Shown here one piece after another: positions 22,980 to 35,079 of a stretch of DNA of 64,000 nucleotides. Every line of letters begins with the position of its first letter. The stretch's first letter is position 1. A program made the position numbers and the translations under genes. This stretch comes from Diplolepis rosae (taxonomy: Eukaryota > Arthropoda > Insecta > Hymenoptera > Diplolepididae), in contig JAPYXD010000701.1 in the NCBI GenBank assembly GCA_030998225.1, forward strand, positions 9,098,501 through 9,162,500, read 5' to 3'. Under the pieces are notes generated by a model. It did not search any database and had not been told where the DNA came from. It saw only the letters and a list, made by a program, of their open reading frames with translations.

Positions 22980-23895
22980 ATTAAATCTATATCTCTATCC
23001 TAACAGCATAGAAACAACTGTTGGAAAAAGTGATTCACTAAGAATTCTGACGAAAGCATTCTTTAGTAACATATTGATCACTTTTTACAAAGTTCTGAGT
23101 AATCAAATTAGTGTAATACTCTAATTTAGTTAATATCAAAAACAGAAAGGGAGCGAACCTCGTCTTATTGCTGCGTCATTAGACAGAAAATAATGCTCAT
23201 TAGGATTGATTAAAGCAATTAAAAAAAACTCTTGTGTTATCGAAGTCACATGGAAGCTTTAATGTCATGAAAAACGTATCGTCAGAATTTGATACCCCGT
23301 AGAGGAATTGAAAATGTTAAAGCCATATGGTAGGCTTTATAATTAAAAAAATAATTTTAACAAATTTTCAGAAAAAGACAGTAATGCGTTACATTTTCCT
23401 GCATTGCTGTATTCTTCGGAAAATTTGTTTAAATTATTATTTTATTAATAAAGTGGTCCTATATAATTGGTAATGACAGGTCTCACCACACGGCCTTAAG
23501 ATAAGTCGGGATGTAGACATCTTGAGTTGTGGAACCGTAAAGACTACAGACTACATATTGTACAACCAAAAGGCTTGAGCCTAGGGCCTAAGGGAACAAT
23601 GAGCAAACGAACCATCGTGAGGTGAGAGTGGAAGAGCGAAACAGGGAGAGAATGTACAGTTACTCGTCGACACGCACGCACTAGTACTTTCAAGATCAAT
23701 ATAACGCGTGCACGCACACCCTCACCTCCATTTCCTACAACCCTAAGCACGCCTGGCTTGTTTTCCAGCTCTCAATTTCAAGCTAAGAATATATTCTAGA
23801 GTACAATCCTTCAAATTATTTATTTCGTATAACTAGTTTATGCTAAAGAATACATTCAGTGAAATAGAAAATCGAGGGAAAAAACAATATGTGAT
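22980..23895. other. no gene recognised
   Basis: AT-rich except 23480-23760, where a 68-codon minus frame (23544-23750) has no recognisable motif. No element ends. Confidence 0.45.
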
Positions 23896-23899
23896 CCCG

Positions 23900-24450
23900 T
23901 TAAGGGGTTTCATCACCTGTGCATTTTCAAAAAATTCACAAAATATCTTTCTTAAAATTTGGGAAACGCAAGATAAAACAATAAAGCTCTTCTGTTAACT
24001 TCTTTTTAGTAAAAATATTTTTTAAATTTGAAAATTTATCAACAATTACAGTCAACTTTAAACATTTTTGAAAAATTTTCACTCAAACGAAGTTGACAGA
24101 CGTTCTTTACCGTCTTCTGTTGTATTTTTCAAATTTTCAGGAATATATTTTGTAAAATAATAAATTTATCTTACGTGGACTTTTACAGAAATTTGGTCAC
24201 GTGATCTGGTTGATCTATTGCCTTAAAGATTCAAATTTTTGATCATAAAAAAATGTTACATTCTTATCACAAATGAAAAAGTGTAAAATTTGACACCCTC
24301 TTTTTTTAACAAATGTCCATGTTTCGTGGCTCGCTGAATCCAAAAAAAGGATTTTTTCAATTCTACTTATCTATCTGTCGTTGTTTTCGTTGTTATCGTT
24401 GATTGTGAAGACGATAATTTTCGATTGTTAAAAAATGCTCTCAGCATTTA
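23900..24450 (+). repeat. dispersed repeat family B with a TTAAGGGG end
   Basis: TTAAGGGGTTTCATCACCT (23900) is the same tip as the element at 46617-47352, but no partner end is found here. The following tract (CTGTTAACTTC..TAGTAAAAAT, AACGAAGTTGACAG, TGGTCACGTGATCTGGTTGA) matches 49290-49475 and partly 32650-32860, and ends in a degraded CTATCTGTCGTTG microsatellite-like tract. Confidence 0.6.
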
Positions 24451-24476
24451 GTTATAATTTTTAAAACGACTTATAG

Positions 24477-24512
24477 CACTGAAGAGGGCTCCCATTTGTA
24501 GCCTAAACGTTT
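24477..24512 (+). ncRNA. decayed hammerhead-like motif (type A)
   Basis: CACTGAAGAGGGCTCCC is kept, but the GAAA element reads TAAA, changing the first invariant base. The flank ACACCATACCAAATTAAT matches the 12.2-kb copy. Presumably inactive. Confidence 0.4.
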
Positions 24513-24599
24513 GCTCATTATATTTTTAATGTTTTTATTACCTAAAAATTAGGAAAAAATTGACACCATACCAAATTAATCATGACAAATTGATCATAT

Positions 24600-26010
24600 C
24601 ACACTCAACCGTTTAGCGCCCAAACAACGCCGTTTCTACCCCCAATATTTTAAATATTCTAAAAACTTGAATTTTAGGACCAATATTTTGCTAATGGAAT
24701 ATAATGTCAATGGACGAGTGAAATTGACCATTTTATATCCAACCCCCTATTACATTCTTAACCGACTACAATTTCGCACTGCTAATAATTAAAAATTCCT
24801 ATAAAATATTTAAATTTGCACACCAACAATTTATGTCTTGGGGATGAAAAAAGGTGAAGGCTGGATTTAATTAGGATTTAAAGGTGAAATTATTACCAAT
24901 CTTAGTTAGATTACACTTTATTGCGACAAAAGTAATTGGTTTTTAAAATGGGATATTTTATACATAAAAAGAAAAATATACTGCCAATTTTCTTTCGAGA
25001 TGCATTTACCTGTGCGATGCAAATAGTAACCCGAACGTAAATAGTGTAAGGATTACTGTCTGTAATGTACCAACTACAATACAGGTGATAACCTGTACAA
25101 CATTCTGTTCTCTGAATAGGGATAAGGATCTAGATAGTATCAGTTAGTACATTTTTCTCTCCGTGTAAAAGTTTTCATAATCTTAGTGGTGGAAAGAAGT
25201 GGGATTTAAGGCTTCTAAAGAGATAAAACTTTTTTCCTGTCTTATTTTCTACTTTTTATCAAAATAAACTATTTTCTGTTAAAACTTGCTCAGTTTTATG
25301 CAGTTTTCGAATAACCGTGTTATCCTTTGTACGATTTATTTTAATCTTGCAAATTGCATTTTTATTAAATTAAAAATTTAATTAAGAAGTTAAATATATA
25401 AATATATATTGTAACAATTTATTTTTATTTCCAGCTGATAGATAATCTCACAATTCCATATAAAAGGGAATTCTCAGTTAAACGTCCAATTAAACGATAT
25501 TAAATAGAGTTGCTTAAATTTAACGGACGCACAATAGACTACACGTTACAAAATTTTACCTCTGATACGATCATTAAGAGTATACTGAACTTTCTCCAAT
25601 TTATTCGAAGAGATGCATCGTTATAATTTTTTTTATATTTATCTTTTCTTACTTTCAGATTAAAAATTGTTTATTGGTAATCAATCCTTGAAGTACGGCT
25701 GTGCAGATTCTTTTAAAGTCTTTGAGTATCGAGGCGTCCCTTCCAACTCATTCACTAAATTCAATATAATAATTTTTATTTCAATGATCAATATTTACTT
25801 ACGATGTGAAGATTATGCAAATATACAAAATTACCCATCAATATTTTAAATCTCTACCTGCAACAGACAAAAAAAAAGCGCATTTAATATCAGAAAATAA
25901 TGTCTTAGTAGTTATTAGAATTAACAATTTCGTTTAAAATAATTTTTAAATTTCCACTTATCGTCCCGTTCAAAATATCAAGAACGTATTTTTCTATCTG
26001 AAACGCGACT
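24600..26010. other. AT-rich DNA, nothing recognised
   Basis: Only a 60-codon frame at 25667-25849. No repeats shared within the window. Confidence 0.5.
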
Positions 26011-26011
26011 A

Positions 26012-26072
26012 GTGATTCTCCGATAATGTAGGCAGTGGCAGAAATTTCAAACTCAACTAATTAATTTGAAAT
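26012..26072 (-). repeat. tRNA-like repeat tail fragment
   Basis: TCTCCGATAATGTAGGCAGT and TTTCAAACTCAACTAATTAA match inverted sequence at 58036-58092. Confidence 0.5.
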
Positions 26073-26225
26073 TATTCAGTACACTGAGAACATTTTTTTG
26101 CGGAAACTCCAATAGATTATAGAAATTTGGGGTCACCAAGCAAATCGTGATAAGTTTTCAGATAGCCATAGGAAAGATTTATAGAACAATTGCACAATTA
26201 AATGTAAGAATAGGAAGATAACTTA

Positions 26226-26512
26226 CTCTCTAATTTTGAATCAGTCAAAATCTACTGATTATCAGTGAAATTTGACTGATTCAAATAGCTAAAAAGAGGA
26301 TACTGTAAATCAGTTAATTTTCACTGAAATAATCAGTGAAATTTGACTGATTTACAGTATCCTCTTTTTAGCTATTTGATTTAATTTTCACTGAAATAAT
26401 AAGTGAAATTTGACTGATTTAACAGTGAAAAAATATTTTTCACTGATAAATCAGTGAAATGGCAAATCACGGATTCAATCAGTGAAAATTTGACTGATTC
26501 AGATTTAGAGAG
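26226..26512. mobile_element. CACTGATT-rich MITE with TA duplication
   Basis: CTCTCTAATTTTGAATCAG to CAGATTTAGAGAG, flanked by TA (26224-26225, 26513-26514). The interior holds a further inverted pair: the GAGGATACTGTAAATCAG segment and its complement enclose a short centre. Confidence 0.85.
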
Positions 26513-26519
26513 TACTCTT

Positions 26520-29295
26520 AAATTTCTTACAATTAAATATGGCTAGCATTACTGAATTAAGAAATAACGTTAAATAGATTGAACCAAATTAAAAATGAAA
26601 TGTAAATAATCAAATGCAGGGGAAAATTAATTTGACTTCTGGATACTGAAAAGAATAAATGTCGTGACCTGTACGCGTTTAAAAGCTTTCTGAGGGTGTT
26701 AGTATGCGTGCGATTACCTCGCATGCCAGCACACATTACATTAGAGCCACAGCGCCACCCCACGTGGAGGTAAGCCGAGTTAATAATGCACTCATTATTT
26801 TATCAATACCCGGAATATCGGGTACGACACGTCGAAAGGTCGAGGGAGTGCCGAGGGTGAGGTAGAGATGGAAGAGGGAAGAGGAAGGCAATACAGCCCT
26901 GCTACTCTCCTCACCACAACCTGCTACACACTCGGTTAACCGATCAACGAATTTATGTATAGCCGAGAAATAACTTTTCGCTCGACGTTCAGTCTTTCAA
27001 ACTCGACTAAATGCAATTTCATTGCACTTGATACATGGAATTAAAACTCCTCTCTCTATCAATAAACTATTCACCGATTAAAGGCCTATTAAATTCCTTA
27101 TAAGTAATATATAATTAAGACTACTTGTTATTTGAATATTTAATATTATAGATCAAGTAATAATTTATTTGTAATTAAAAAATAGATGGTATTAAAATAA
27201 TTTTATATGTTATGATTTGATTTGATAGTAATTTATCGAGGCTGTGAAATATTTTAATTACTTTTTTAAGCAGCGCGACTCCCGTAAGGTAACCTGAACT
27301 TTTGACCTTTCATGATCGTATTGATAAAAAATTTAAATATCATGGACTTTTAATCATGGCATATAAAATTCGCAAAAATGTGAAATTTAACAGCGTTTGC
27401 AATTATTTCAAAAGAGTTAAAATTTATTGAAATTTATCAAATATTGAATGTATTTTTTTGATGGAGGAAGCTTTGCTGCTGATGAAAATTATTCTAAAAT
27501 TGAATAATTTGTATAATTTATGGCAGTTTTCAGTTGATAAATGTTTAATACTCATATAATGTACTAAGCAATTGACCACACGCGCGCGTCTGTAATGGTT
27601 GTCATAAAAAAAGTTGTTACTCCTCTACGAGGAAGCAAATAATTGCTGCTTCATTATAATGGAGAAGCAAAGTGCTCGTGAAACGAGCACCAAAAAAATG
27701 TATACGAAGTTATAATGTGCGAGTTACTTCACTTAATAGCTAGTTCACTTAATTTGAATTCTTTGAAATGTTTTCTTTTTCCCTAATGTGCTCCAAATTA
27801 ATTTTGAATTATTTAAAATTGAATTGAGTTACTTTTTCATTCAATTCAATTGTCCAATTGAAATTAGTGAATTCCATACATGAAAAACAAAAATTAATAT
27901 ATTATGGTACGCATCTAAATAAGTTGTCTTAATTTCTTAATATCCACTTTAAAAAAAAGCATAGACTTTTTCCTCGAAATAGATGCACCCTAAATTTAAA
28001 AAACAGAAAGACCATAAATTCCTTGTAATAACTGTTTTTCAAGTTTTTCCCAGAATTTTCAATAGAATAAAGACTCTTGAGATTTATAAATATAAAATTT
28101 AGCCAGAAGAAAAATATATTGCGTATAAAAAGCAAATTGCTACCGCAGAACTCAGTAAAAACACGAGGTGGTGGTTAATTTGGCAAAATCTGCGAGTTTC
28201 GCGTGCCAACGGTGCGTTTCCGGCACAAAATTTGCGAGTGCACTCGCTGTAGGCATCATGGGAGTTTAAAGAGCCCGTTTGTGAAAATTAGCATGCTTGG
28301 AAATCAGAGACTCAGGTGCGCCTTCATCGACGTTTACGAACCCGCACTTGATTCACATACAGGGTAGTTCATTTTTTCATACCCCCCCAATACCACTCCG
28401 ACCCCTCGTGCATAGATCCTGGCTCCCTTTCGAGGAACCCAGCGAGAAATCTCATTTCCGATTTTTTACATTCACCCTGATTCATCTTCCGTCTCGTCCA
28501 GTCGATACCCAATTAACGGATATCTGTGAGGCTCGTTCACTCCTTGCTTCTCGACTTATCGCTTCGATACTTCCAAGCAGTTATTAGATTCCCCAAAGAA
28601 CTCTGCAAATTTTAAATGGATTCGCATCACCGTGAAACCTTATTTTCCTTCGTCTTTCTGCTCTTGTTGTTTAGCTTTCTCTCACCACTCCAAAAAGAAA
28701 GAGGAAAAAAATTGAGAATGAGAAAAACTCAGGAGATAATGACATGTAACTTTTCTCGATATTCGTGAGTTGATTTCATTTTAAGTTTTGTAGACATCAG
28801 GATCTATTTTAATTTGCTAATAGAAAACTTTCCAGACAGCACAAAAGGTAAAATTCACATTACAAAGCAGGTCGAGAACAACTCCAATGCTTCTTAATTA
28901 AGATGACTTTCCAAGTGTCTTGATATCAAAGTTTGTTTGGTCGTCAGTAGATATCTGATTGAAAAAAAGATAAGTTGTAGAAAATTTTCTTGGAATAATT
29001 AGGTCGAAGAAAAAAAACAAGGTTTGAATAGATGATATGTATTATCGATAGGATGAAAAATAACAATGGTGATATTTCCCATGGGGAGAAAAATATATAC
29101 TACTGAATACTATAAAAATCACTATCCCTATTCGAAAAATAAAACATTCTACGAATTTCAAATTGACATGTTTGGTAACATGTCTATTATTGTATTGACC
29201 CAAATTCATATAATGTTTGTTCATTTCTTTGGCATAGGGTCAGTTTCTTCTTATTTTCATTGATTAAAATTATTATTACATTTAAAAATGCGCAA
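26520..29295. other. mostly single-copy DNA with GC-richer islands
   Basis: Islands at 26690-26960 and 28190-28560. The first contains a donor-like GGAG/GTAAGC at about 26768 after a 45-codon open stretch. The second has a 96-codon frame (28297-28587) without recognisable motif. A perfect 8-bp-stem hairpin GTGCTCGTGAAACGAGCAC is at 27672-27690, followed by an A run. No gene can be named. Confidence 0.4.
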
Positions 29296-29310
29296 AAAGA
29301 AAGAAAGGCA

Positions 29311-29345
29311 AACGTTTCGGCCACACATGGGGGCCCTCTTCAGTG
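29311..29345 (-). ncRNA. hammerhead-ribozyme-like motif (type A)
   Basis: Minus strand: CTGAAGA (29337-29343), G, GGCC stem pair around CCCATGTGT, GAAA (29315-29318), CGTTTGCC. The core is intact. The flanking CATAGGGTCAGTTTCTTC (29233 onward) matches the 12.2-kb copy inverted. Same Penelope-like interpretation and limits apply. Confidence 0.45.
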
Positions 29346-29349
29346 CCAT

Positions 29350-31305
29350 AAATTCAAAGATTAATTCAAAATTTATGTAAAGAATTACAATATAGAAGAT
29401 AATCAAAAAAGAATTATAATAAAAATTAAAAACTTATCACATAGATTGCAATTCAAAATGAAGTAGTCCAGTATGCAGCATCACGAATTGAAAAATTACG
29501 TGAAGTTCACTATGAATAAAAAACCGGATAAATTAAAAAACATAACAAATTTTGCACACGAACCGACCGGAATTTTTTTCAAAAAATGTTTATTATTAAT
29601 GAATGATGCCAAATTGGTTCACAATGGCAAAACGCGAACAAGTTTTACATTAATGAAAACTTCTCGTGAAGACTTTAATACCGGCGTCTCTCACAGAATG
29701 ATCTGAACTGTTTTAAAAACCGACTCGGGACATGTGGCTTTGCTGACCGAAAATTTTTCTCCTATAAGCAATCCTGAGAGGTTCTTTTCCTCCTTGAAGA
29801 AGACTATTGTCCTGTACTTAGTTAAGAAATTCGAGACTTTTATGATGATTTTCACGAGTGGACGAAGGCGTTTATTTTTCAAGAAAACGATTTTGTATAT
29901 AGGCTTCACGGACAATCCATTTTACACTGAATTTGCAAGCAAGACGTTACATAAAGATAAAATATTATAATATTCATATATGTAATTTTACTCCATATTT
30001 AAAAAAAATTGAAAGTTGTTTATTTTCACATTCAGATTTATTCTGAGATGTTTTGGAAAAATGATAATAAATTTATCTTTAAAAATTAATAAAAATGCAA
30101 CTTGAATATTACTATTTACTACGCGGAGAAACTTTTTATAGCAATTTTTTTTTAAATTTTATATTGATAATTCTAAAAAATATTAGGAATCTCGGGAAAA
30201 TTATGGTTTACTGGTAATTATTCCTAGCGGACTGAAAATTTTTCGCAGCAAAATAAAGATTCGAAAAATGTTATGAAACTTTAGTATAGGTTATAGTAAA
30301 CTTTGATACACTTTATAGTACATTATTATATAGATTATCTAAAGTTCAGTATTTCGCTGCAAGAAATTCTCACTATTACACGTTTTTCCCTAAATTGAAA
30401 CATAGTTTAGCAAAAATTGTAAATTTGGGTTTCTCCGTGTATACACATGGCAATCTATACAATATCGAAATACTGGTTGCTACCTGTATTCTACTGGCCA
30501 CAAAACAAATGTTAGCTTGTATAATATTTAATATTTCAATTAAAAATAAGCATCTTGATGAATCGGTAGTATATTTTTTTCTCCATGATACAATTTTAAC
30601 GAGAATACAATATTATTTGACGATTAAAATTTATCCTCTTACTTGAAACCTCTAAGCTAACGTGAAATTTTATACCTTTTCAATCACCATTCGGAAAATA
30701 AAATAAATTCACAATTTGGAAGGGCAAATATATGATACAAGCATCGCAGATTAGGGGTAAATATAAGTTTTTAACGATTTAAGTGCTACGAAAACTTTAA
30801 ACGCGTTTTTCTTAAAATCGCTTTTTTTAAAAGTGGCGGTAAGATTATTCAAAAACGGCTGCATGGATTCGTTTCAAATTTTGACTGTACCTTCACATTA
30901 ACATTGTCAACGAAAGACGTATCGGTTTTTTGATTTAACTTAAACTTTCTTTTTTATAAACAATTTACTGCCAATTTTTTTTTCAAAATCGAAACTTTTT
31001 TCAAATATGTACCATTTAAAAAAAATTTAATTAAAAAAAAAATCCCTATGTTATACCACGCCTACTAATATGCACTTAAAGAAAAACTTTGTTTATTTGT
31101 TCTAGAGTTCATCATGTACGAGAAAATTTATCGCCCGTTTAAGCGTCAACGGAAAAGTAATGGCCTATTATGGACTCACATAGCAGCCATTTAGGAAAAA
31201 AAAATTCTTTTTTAGTTCAATACTTATAAAATAAAGTGCTCTAAACGAATTTTTGATTTTGCTTATTATTTGTGTACTTTTATAGTACAGGAAAGAAATT
31301 ATTTC
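29350..31305. other. AT-rich DNA, no gene recognised
   Basis: Frames of 65-83 codons (29473-29706, 29734-29970, 30395-30646) lack recognisable motifs. TTTAAACGCGTTTTTCTT at 30793 is an interior phrase of the TTAA-bounded elements, so 30770-31070 may be a decayed one without ends. Confidence 0.45.
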
Positions 31306-31311
31306 AGACCC

Positions 31312-31746
31312 CCAGAGCAAGAAAGATTGATGTTATAAGGGCAGATGTCCGACCATCTCCGTTTCGAGAAGCAAAACGGCGAGCATTGTAATTTTAAAAA
31401 AAAATTGTCTGAAAGCAAAAAACCAAATATATTTTTGAAGATTATACTAGTAGTTACCCGGTGAACCACTTCAATCAATAAAAAATTTTCACTATTTTAT
31501 TTAAACAAAAAAGAGCGAATTTTAGGACCGAAAATGGAATTTTCCGCTTTTTGTATACGATTTTTAAAAATGTCAACTTTTTATTTACTTTTCGGTGGTT
31601 CACCTATAGTAACTACTAGTATGATATTTAAAAATATTTTTGGTTTTTTGGTTTTTTTGTTTCAGACCATTTTTTCGAAAATTTTCATGCCCGCCGTTTT
31701 GCTTCTCGAAGCGGAGATGATTGGACACCAACCTTTGTTGCTCTGC
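31312..31746. repeat. foldback element, arms about 190 bp
   Basis: CAGAGCAAGAAAGATTGATG at the left corresponds inverted to CACCAACCTTTGTTGCTCTG at the right; CGAGAAGCAAAACGGCG and ACTAGTAGTTAC also pair. An 81-codon frame (31534-31779) is just the right arm. Confidence 0.8.
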
Positions 31747-31926
31747 GAGTCTGCAAAAATTTTTTTGTGTGCAATGTAAGTGGACAAATAAATCCTTAAA
31801 GTGTCGATAAGATCCATTGTTGCTTTGTCTTTAAAATTATCCTACAAAATCACTCTCATTTTCAGCCCTCTACACCAGACGACCCCTTTAAGGCCCAGAA
31901 ATAATGAAAGACAAAGATAGATCCTC

Positions 31927-32604
31927 TTAAGGTAGTTAGTTTATCCACGAAAGTTAGACCTCATTGCAAAAATAGATAATTTTGCTTTAAAGAATACCAA
32001 TATTATTATTGAAGGGCTAATTTGAAAGAGAAAAAGTTATTTTTCCATGAACAAAATTTAAAATGCGGGAAAATAATGTATTTAACAAATTTTATTTTTG
32101 CCGAACTTTTTTCCTTATGGCTTCATACCAAATTTTACAAAATGATGCGATTCTAATAAATCACGAATAATTTTTTTCAGGAAAAAGAATCTTCACAACT
32201 TCATCGTTCCCAATTTTTGAAAATATCTTCTTTACTGGCTAAAACCATTAAAAATCAATTTTTCAAAACAAAATTCTTATAAAGAAATTGCTAAATTTGG
32301 TAATAAATTATTCATTTTAGAAAGTTGGAAATTCTCAAGTTGTAGAGAATCTTTTTCCTGAAAAAATTATCTGTGATTTATTGGGATCACATCATTTTTT
32401 TAAATATTGTATGAAGTGATAAGAAAAAAAGTTCGGGTAAAAATAAAATTTGTTAAATGCATTATTTTTTATGTTTGAAATTTTTTTCTTGGAAAATAAT
32501 TTTTTCTCTTCCAAATAACCCATTCAATAATAATATTGCTATTCTTGAAAGAAAAATTATCTATTTTTGCCTTAGGTCTAATTTTCGTGGATCAACTACC
32601 TTAA
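31927..32604. mobile_element. TTAA-bounded foldback (GGTAGTTGATC)
   Basis: TTAAGGTAGTTAGTTTATCC at the left and GGATCAACTACCTTAA at the right; arms extend about 300 bp (AATTTTTGAAAATATCTTC-type centre). Strong resemblance in the interior (GAAACGGTCAAGTTGTAGAG-like phrases) to 34405-35069 and 50362-50760. No coding sequence. Confidence 0.8.
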
Positions 32605-32609
32605 ACAGT

Positions 32610-32640
32610 TCAACTCTGATCGAAGTCCTTATCAATGAAC
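32610..32640 (-). ncRNA. very decayed hammerhead-like motif
   Basis: Minus strand TTGATAAGGACTTCGATCAG followed by AGTTGAAC keeps the layout of type B but not the invariant bases. Confidence 0.2.
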
Positions 32641-32649
32641 ATTCATTTT

Positions 32650-32930
32650 AAAAAAACAAAACAAAACTTTAATAATTTTCCAAATTTTATTTTCTCTAAC
32701 AAAGTTTTCACTAAAAAAAAGTTTAAAAAACGTTCTTAATTGTCTTTTATTGTCTTTCCAAAATTTCCAGCAATATATTTTTGCTGAAAACTTTTTTCAT
32801 TTCTTCATATAAAAGTTAGATAATTTCTTTTTATAATTCAAAAACCTCAGCCAATATAAATTTAATCTTTGAATTTTAGATCTCATACTTAATTTCTTAC
32901 TTTCACGAGGTTACTCTTCTCTTAAACGTT
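32650..32930 (+). repeat. family B fragment
   Basis: Shares TTTCACT..AAAGTTT, CGTTCTT..TTGTCTTTT and CCAGCAATATATTTT-type phrases with 24060-24170, more diverged than the 49.3-kb copy. Confidence 0.35.
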
Positions 32931-32934
32931 TCAA

Positions 32935-33740
32935 AATTTCATAAAAATTAGAAAAGAATTAAAATTCAATAGAATTATAATTTAACTAGGAAAATTGACT
33001 ACCATCAAACTATGACCTTTGTGAATTAAAATAAAGCTTAATACATATTCATCAGCAAAAAATACCACTATACAACATGAAGGAAATTTGCTTAAACCTG
33101 TGAATAATGCATGCGCAACATTTCTTGAGGTTTCTAAGCGAAAATGGATTCACTGATTAAATCAAGAAGCTGACATTTGATCGATTATTTACGATTGAAA
33201 CGATTACCCTTATTATGTAGATGCGATATAGATCTCTTCTTTATATTCTTATAACTTATTATATCTCGCATGGAGATATTGTGATATGGAAGTATTAATA
33301 CTATCTCTCTATATCGAAAGATTAAAGGCTATTTCATCGGAGAGCCAGGCGTGTACATGAGAAATGCATCCATAGAGCGGAGATTTGGCAAAAGCCTTCT
33401 AGGACGAAAGAGATGGCCAGCAGCAGAGTGAGAGAAGCTTACACCCATAAGCTGGAAGCTTTACCCCGCTGGGAGATCGACGATTCTCTATTTTCTATAT
33501 ATCCTGGGTTCCCCTGGTTTATAACTTATCCTTGCTCTCGCCCTTGTTAAATCTCATGGGACCCAAACGGTTCGCGTTGATGCTAGCCCTCTATTTCCAG
33601 GCAAAATTGTACACCATCTGCGGGAATTCACTCGCGGTTTTTCTTTAAATAGATCGAGAAACATTAAAACTAATATGCATAAATGCCTCTTTCTTAATGA
33701 AAAATTGCACATGTGCTTTTACTTTAGCAATTCATTGATC
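32935..33740. other. single-copy-looking DNA
   Basis: GC-richer at 33340-33640. No reading frame over 60 codons, no RNA gene. Confidence 0.45.
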
Positions 33741-33965
33741 CTTGCTCTCTAAACCTGAATCAGTGTACGGCCACTGATTCGCAGTGACTATTCACTGAAG
33801 GCAGCAGCTATAGGCACCGTGCGAAGTCATGGTAGGGAGAGTTAAATCGACGCCAGCGCACGCATTGGATAATTTAGGCGTTAAAGGAGGCTGTTTTATA
33901 TTTCCGAGCAATCAAAATACATGTGCAAATCTAAATTTTGTTTTAATTAAAAAAATATAGCTGAA

Positions 33966-34088
33966 ATGAGCCACCGAAGTTTTTGTATTGTGAATTGTAA
34001 AAATACAAGCAGGAAAAGTGAGTGTAAATTTTATAAATTTCCAACGTCTAAATGGAAAATAAATCAAAGGAATAAGTGGGTACTGTAG
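33966..34088 (+). pseudogene. THAP zinc-finger N-terminal piece
   Basis: ATG opens 40 codons. Visible THAP features: Cys7 and Cys11 (FCIVNC), an 11-residue Lys/Ser-rich stretch, then Phe-Pro (25-26) in KFYKFPTSKWK and Trp38. THAP domains are C2CH DNA-binding fingers of about 80-90 residues found at the N-terminus of P-element transposases and derived host proteins. A stop falls after residue 40. The next 45 bases in the same frame still resemble the rest of the finger (a TDA after a stop codon, then RIIRDFIK) but lack the second Cys and the His. An intron cannot be excluded, but decay is more likely. Confidence 0.6.
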
Positions 34089-34404
34089 GGTGTTGCATGA
34101 ACTGATGCTTGTCGAATTATACGAGATTTTATTAAATAACTTTCATTATTTCTACGGAACTCTTGGACATCTCGTACGTGTTCTGCCAGAACGAGATTTT
34201 TACCTTTAATTTTCGTTTGTGGTTGAAATTCTATTGTATGTTTAATTGATTGAAAACCTGTTTTAATAATTATATCCATGATGAATTTGAATCTGAAAAT
34301 AAACAATTAATATTTATTTACTCAACAAGTACCTAAAAGTGTCATCATGAAATTACAATTTAATTCTTTATTATTTTTCTAGTCTGTTTTGATCTGTCAT
34401 TAAC

Positions 34405-35069
34405 TTAAGGTAGTCGTCATGCCAAAAAACAGTCTCTGGAAAAAAAAGTTTTTCTATGATTTCAAGACTGAGAATTATATCATCAGCCGTGACATATGTA
34501 AGAAAAGACACTCTTTTTAATGAAAAAATTTAAAAATTACGAAAAATAATATTTTAATAATGTTTTTTATAATAGGATATTTCTTTACTATCGCTTCTTA
34601 CCAATTTTTTGAAAATGATTGAAGTTTCTTAAATCATAGCTTATTTTTTCGGGGGAAATATTCTCTACAACTTAACCGTTCCCAATTTCTGAAAATAAAT
34701 CAATTATTATCAAATACAGCAATTTGTTTATAAAAATTTTCCTTTGGAAAATTGATTTTTAATTATTTCAGTCATTAAAGAATTTATTTTCAAAAATTGG
34801 AAACGGTCAAGTTGTAGAGAATATCTTCCCCGAAAAAATAAACAATGATTTAAGAAACTTCAATCATTTTTAAAAAATTGGTAAGAAGCGATAGTAAGGA
34901 AAAATCCTATTACAAAAAACATTATTAAAAAATTATTTTTCGTAATTTTTTCATCAAAAAGAGTGTCTTTCCTTACATATGACACGGCTGATGATATAAT
35001 TTCCAGTCTTGAAATCATAGAAAAACTTCTTTTTCCAGAAACTGATTTTTGGCACGACAACTACCTTAA
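34405..35069. mobile_element. TTAA-bounded foldback (GGTAGTTGTCG)
   Basis: TTAAGGTAGTCGTCATGCC and GGCACGACAACTACCTTAA at the ends, 665 bp, arms over 300 bp meeting near 34740. Interior phrase GTAAGAAGCGATAGTAA and the GTTGTAGAGAATAT block recur in 31927-32604 and 50362-50760. Sits inside the P-like element. Confidence 0.85.
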
Positions 35070-35079
35070 CCTTATATTT

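Noticed and set aside
27590..27720. Possible CRISPR-like or terminator-like hairpins
   Set aside because: Only single hairpins, no regular repeats or spacers, and the DNA is eukaryotic.
31534..31779. 81-codon frame with hydrophobic residues
   Set aside because: Right arm of the 31312-31746 foldback; the other arm carries no equivalent frame.
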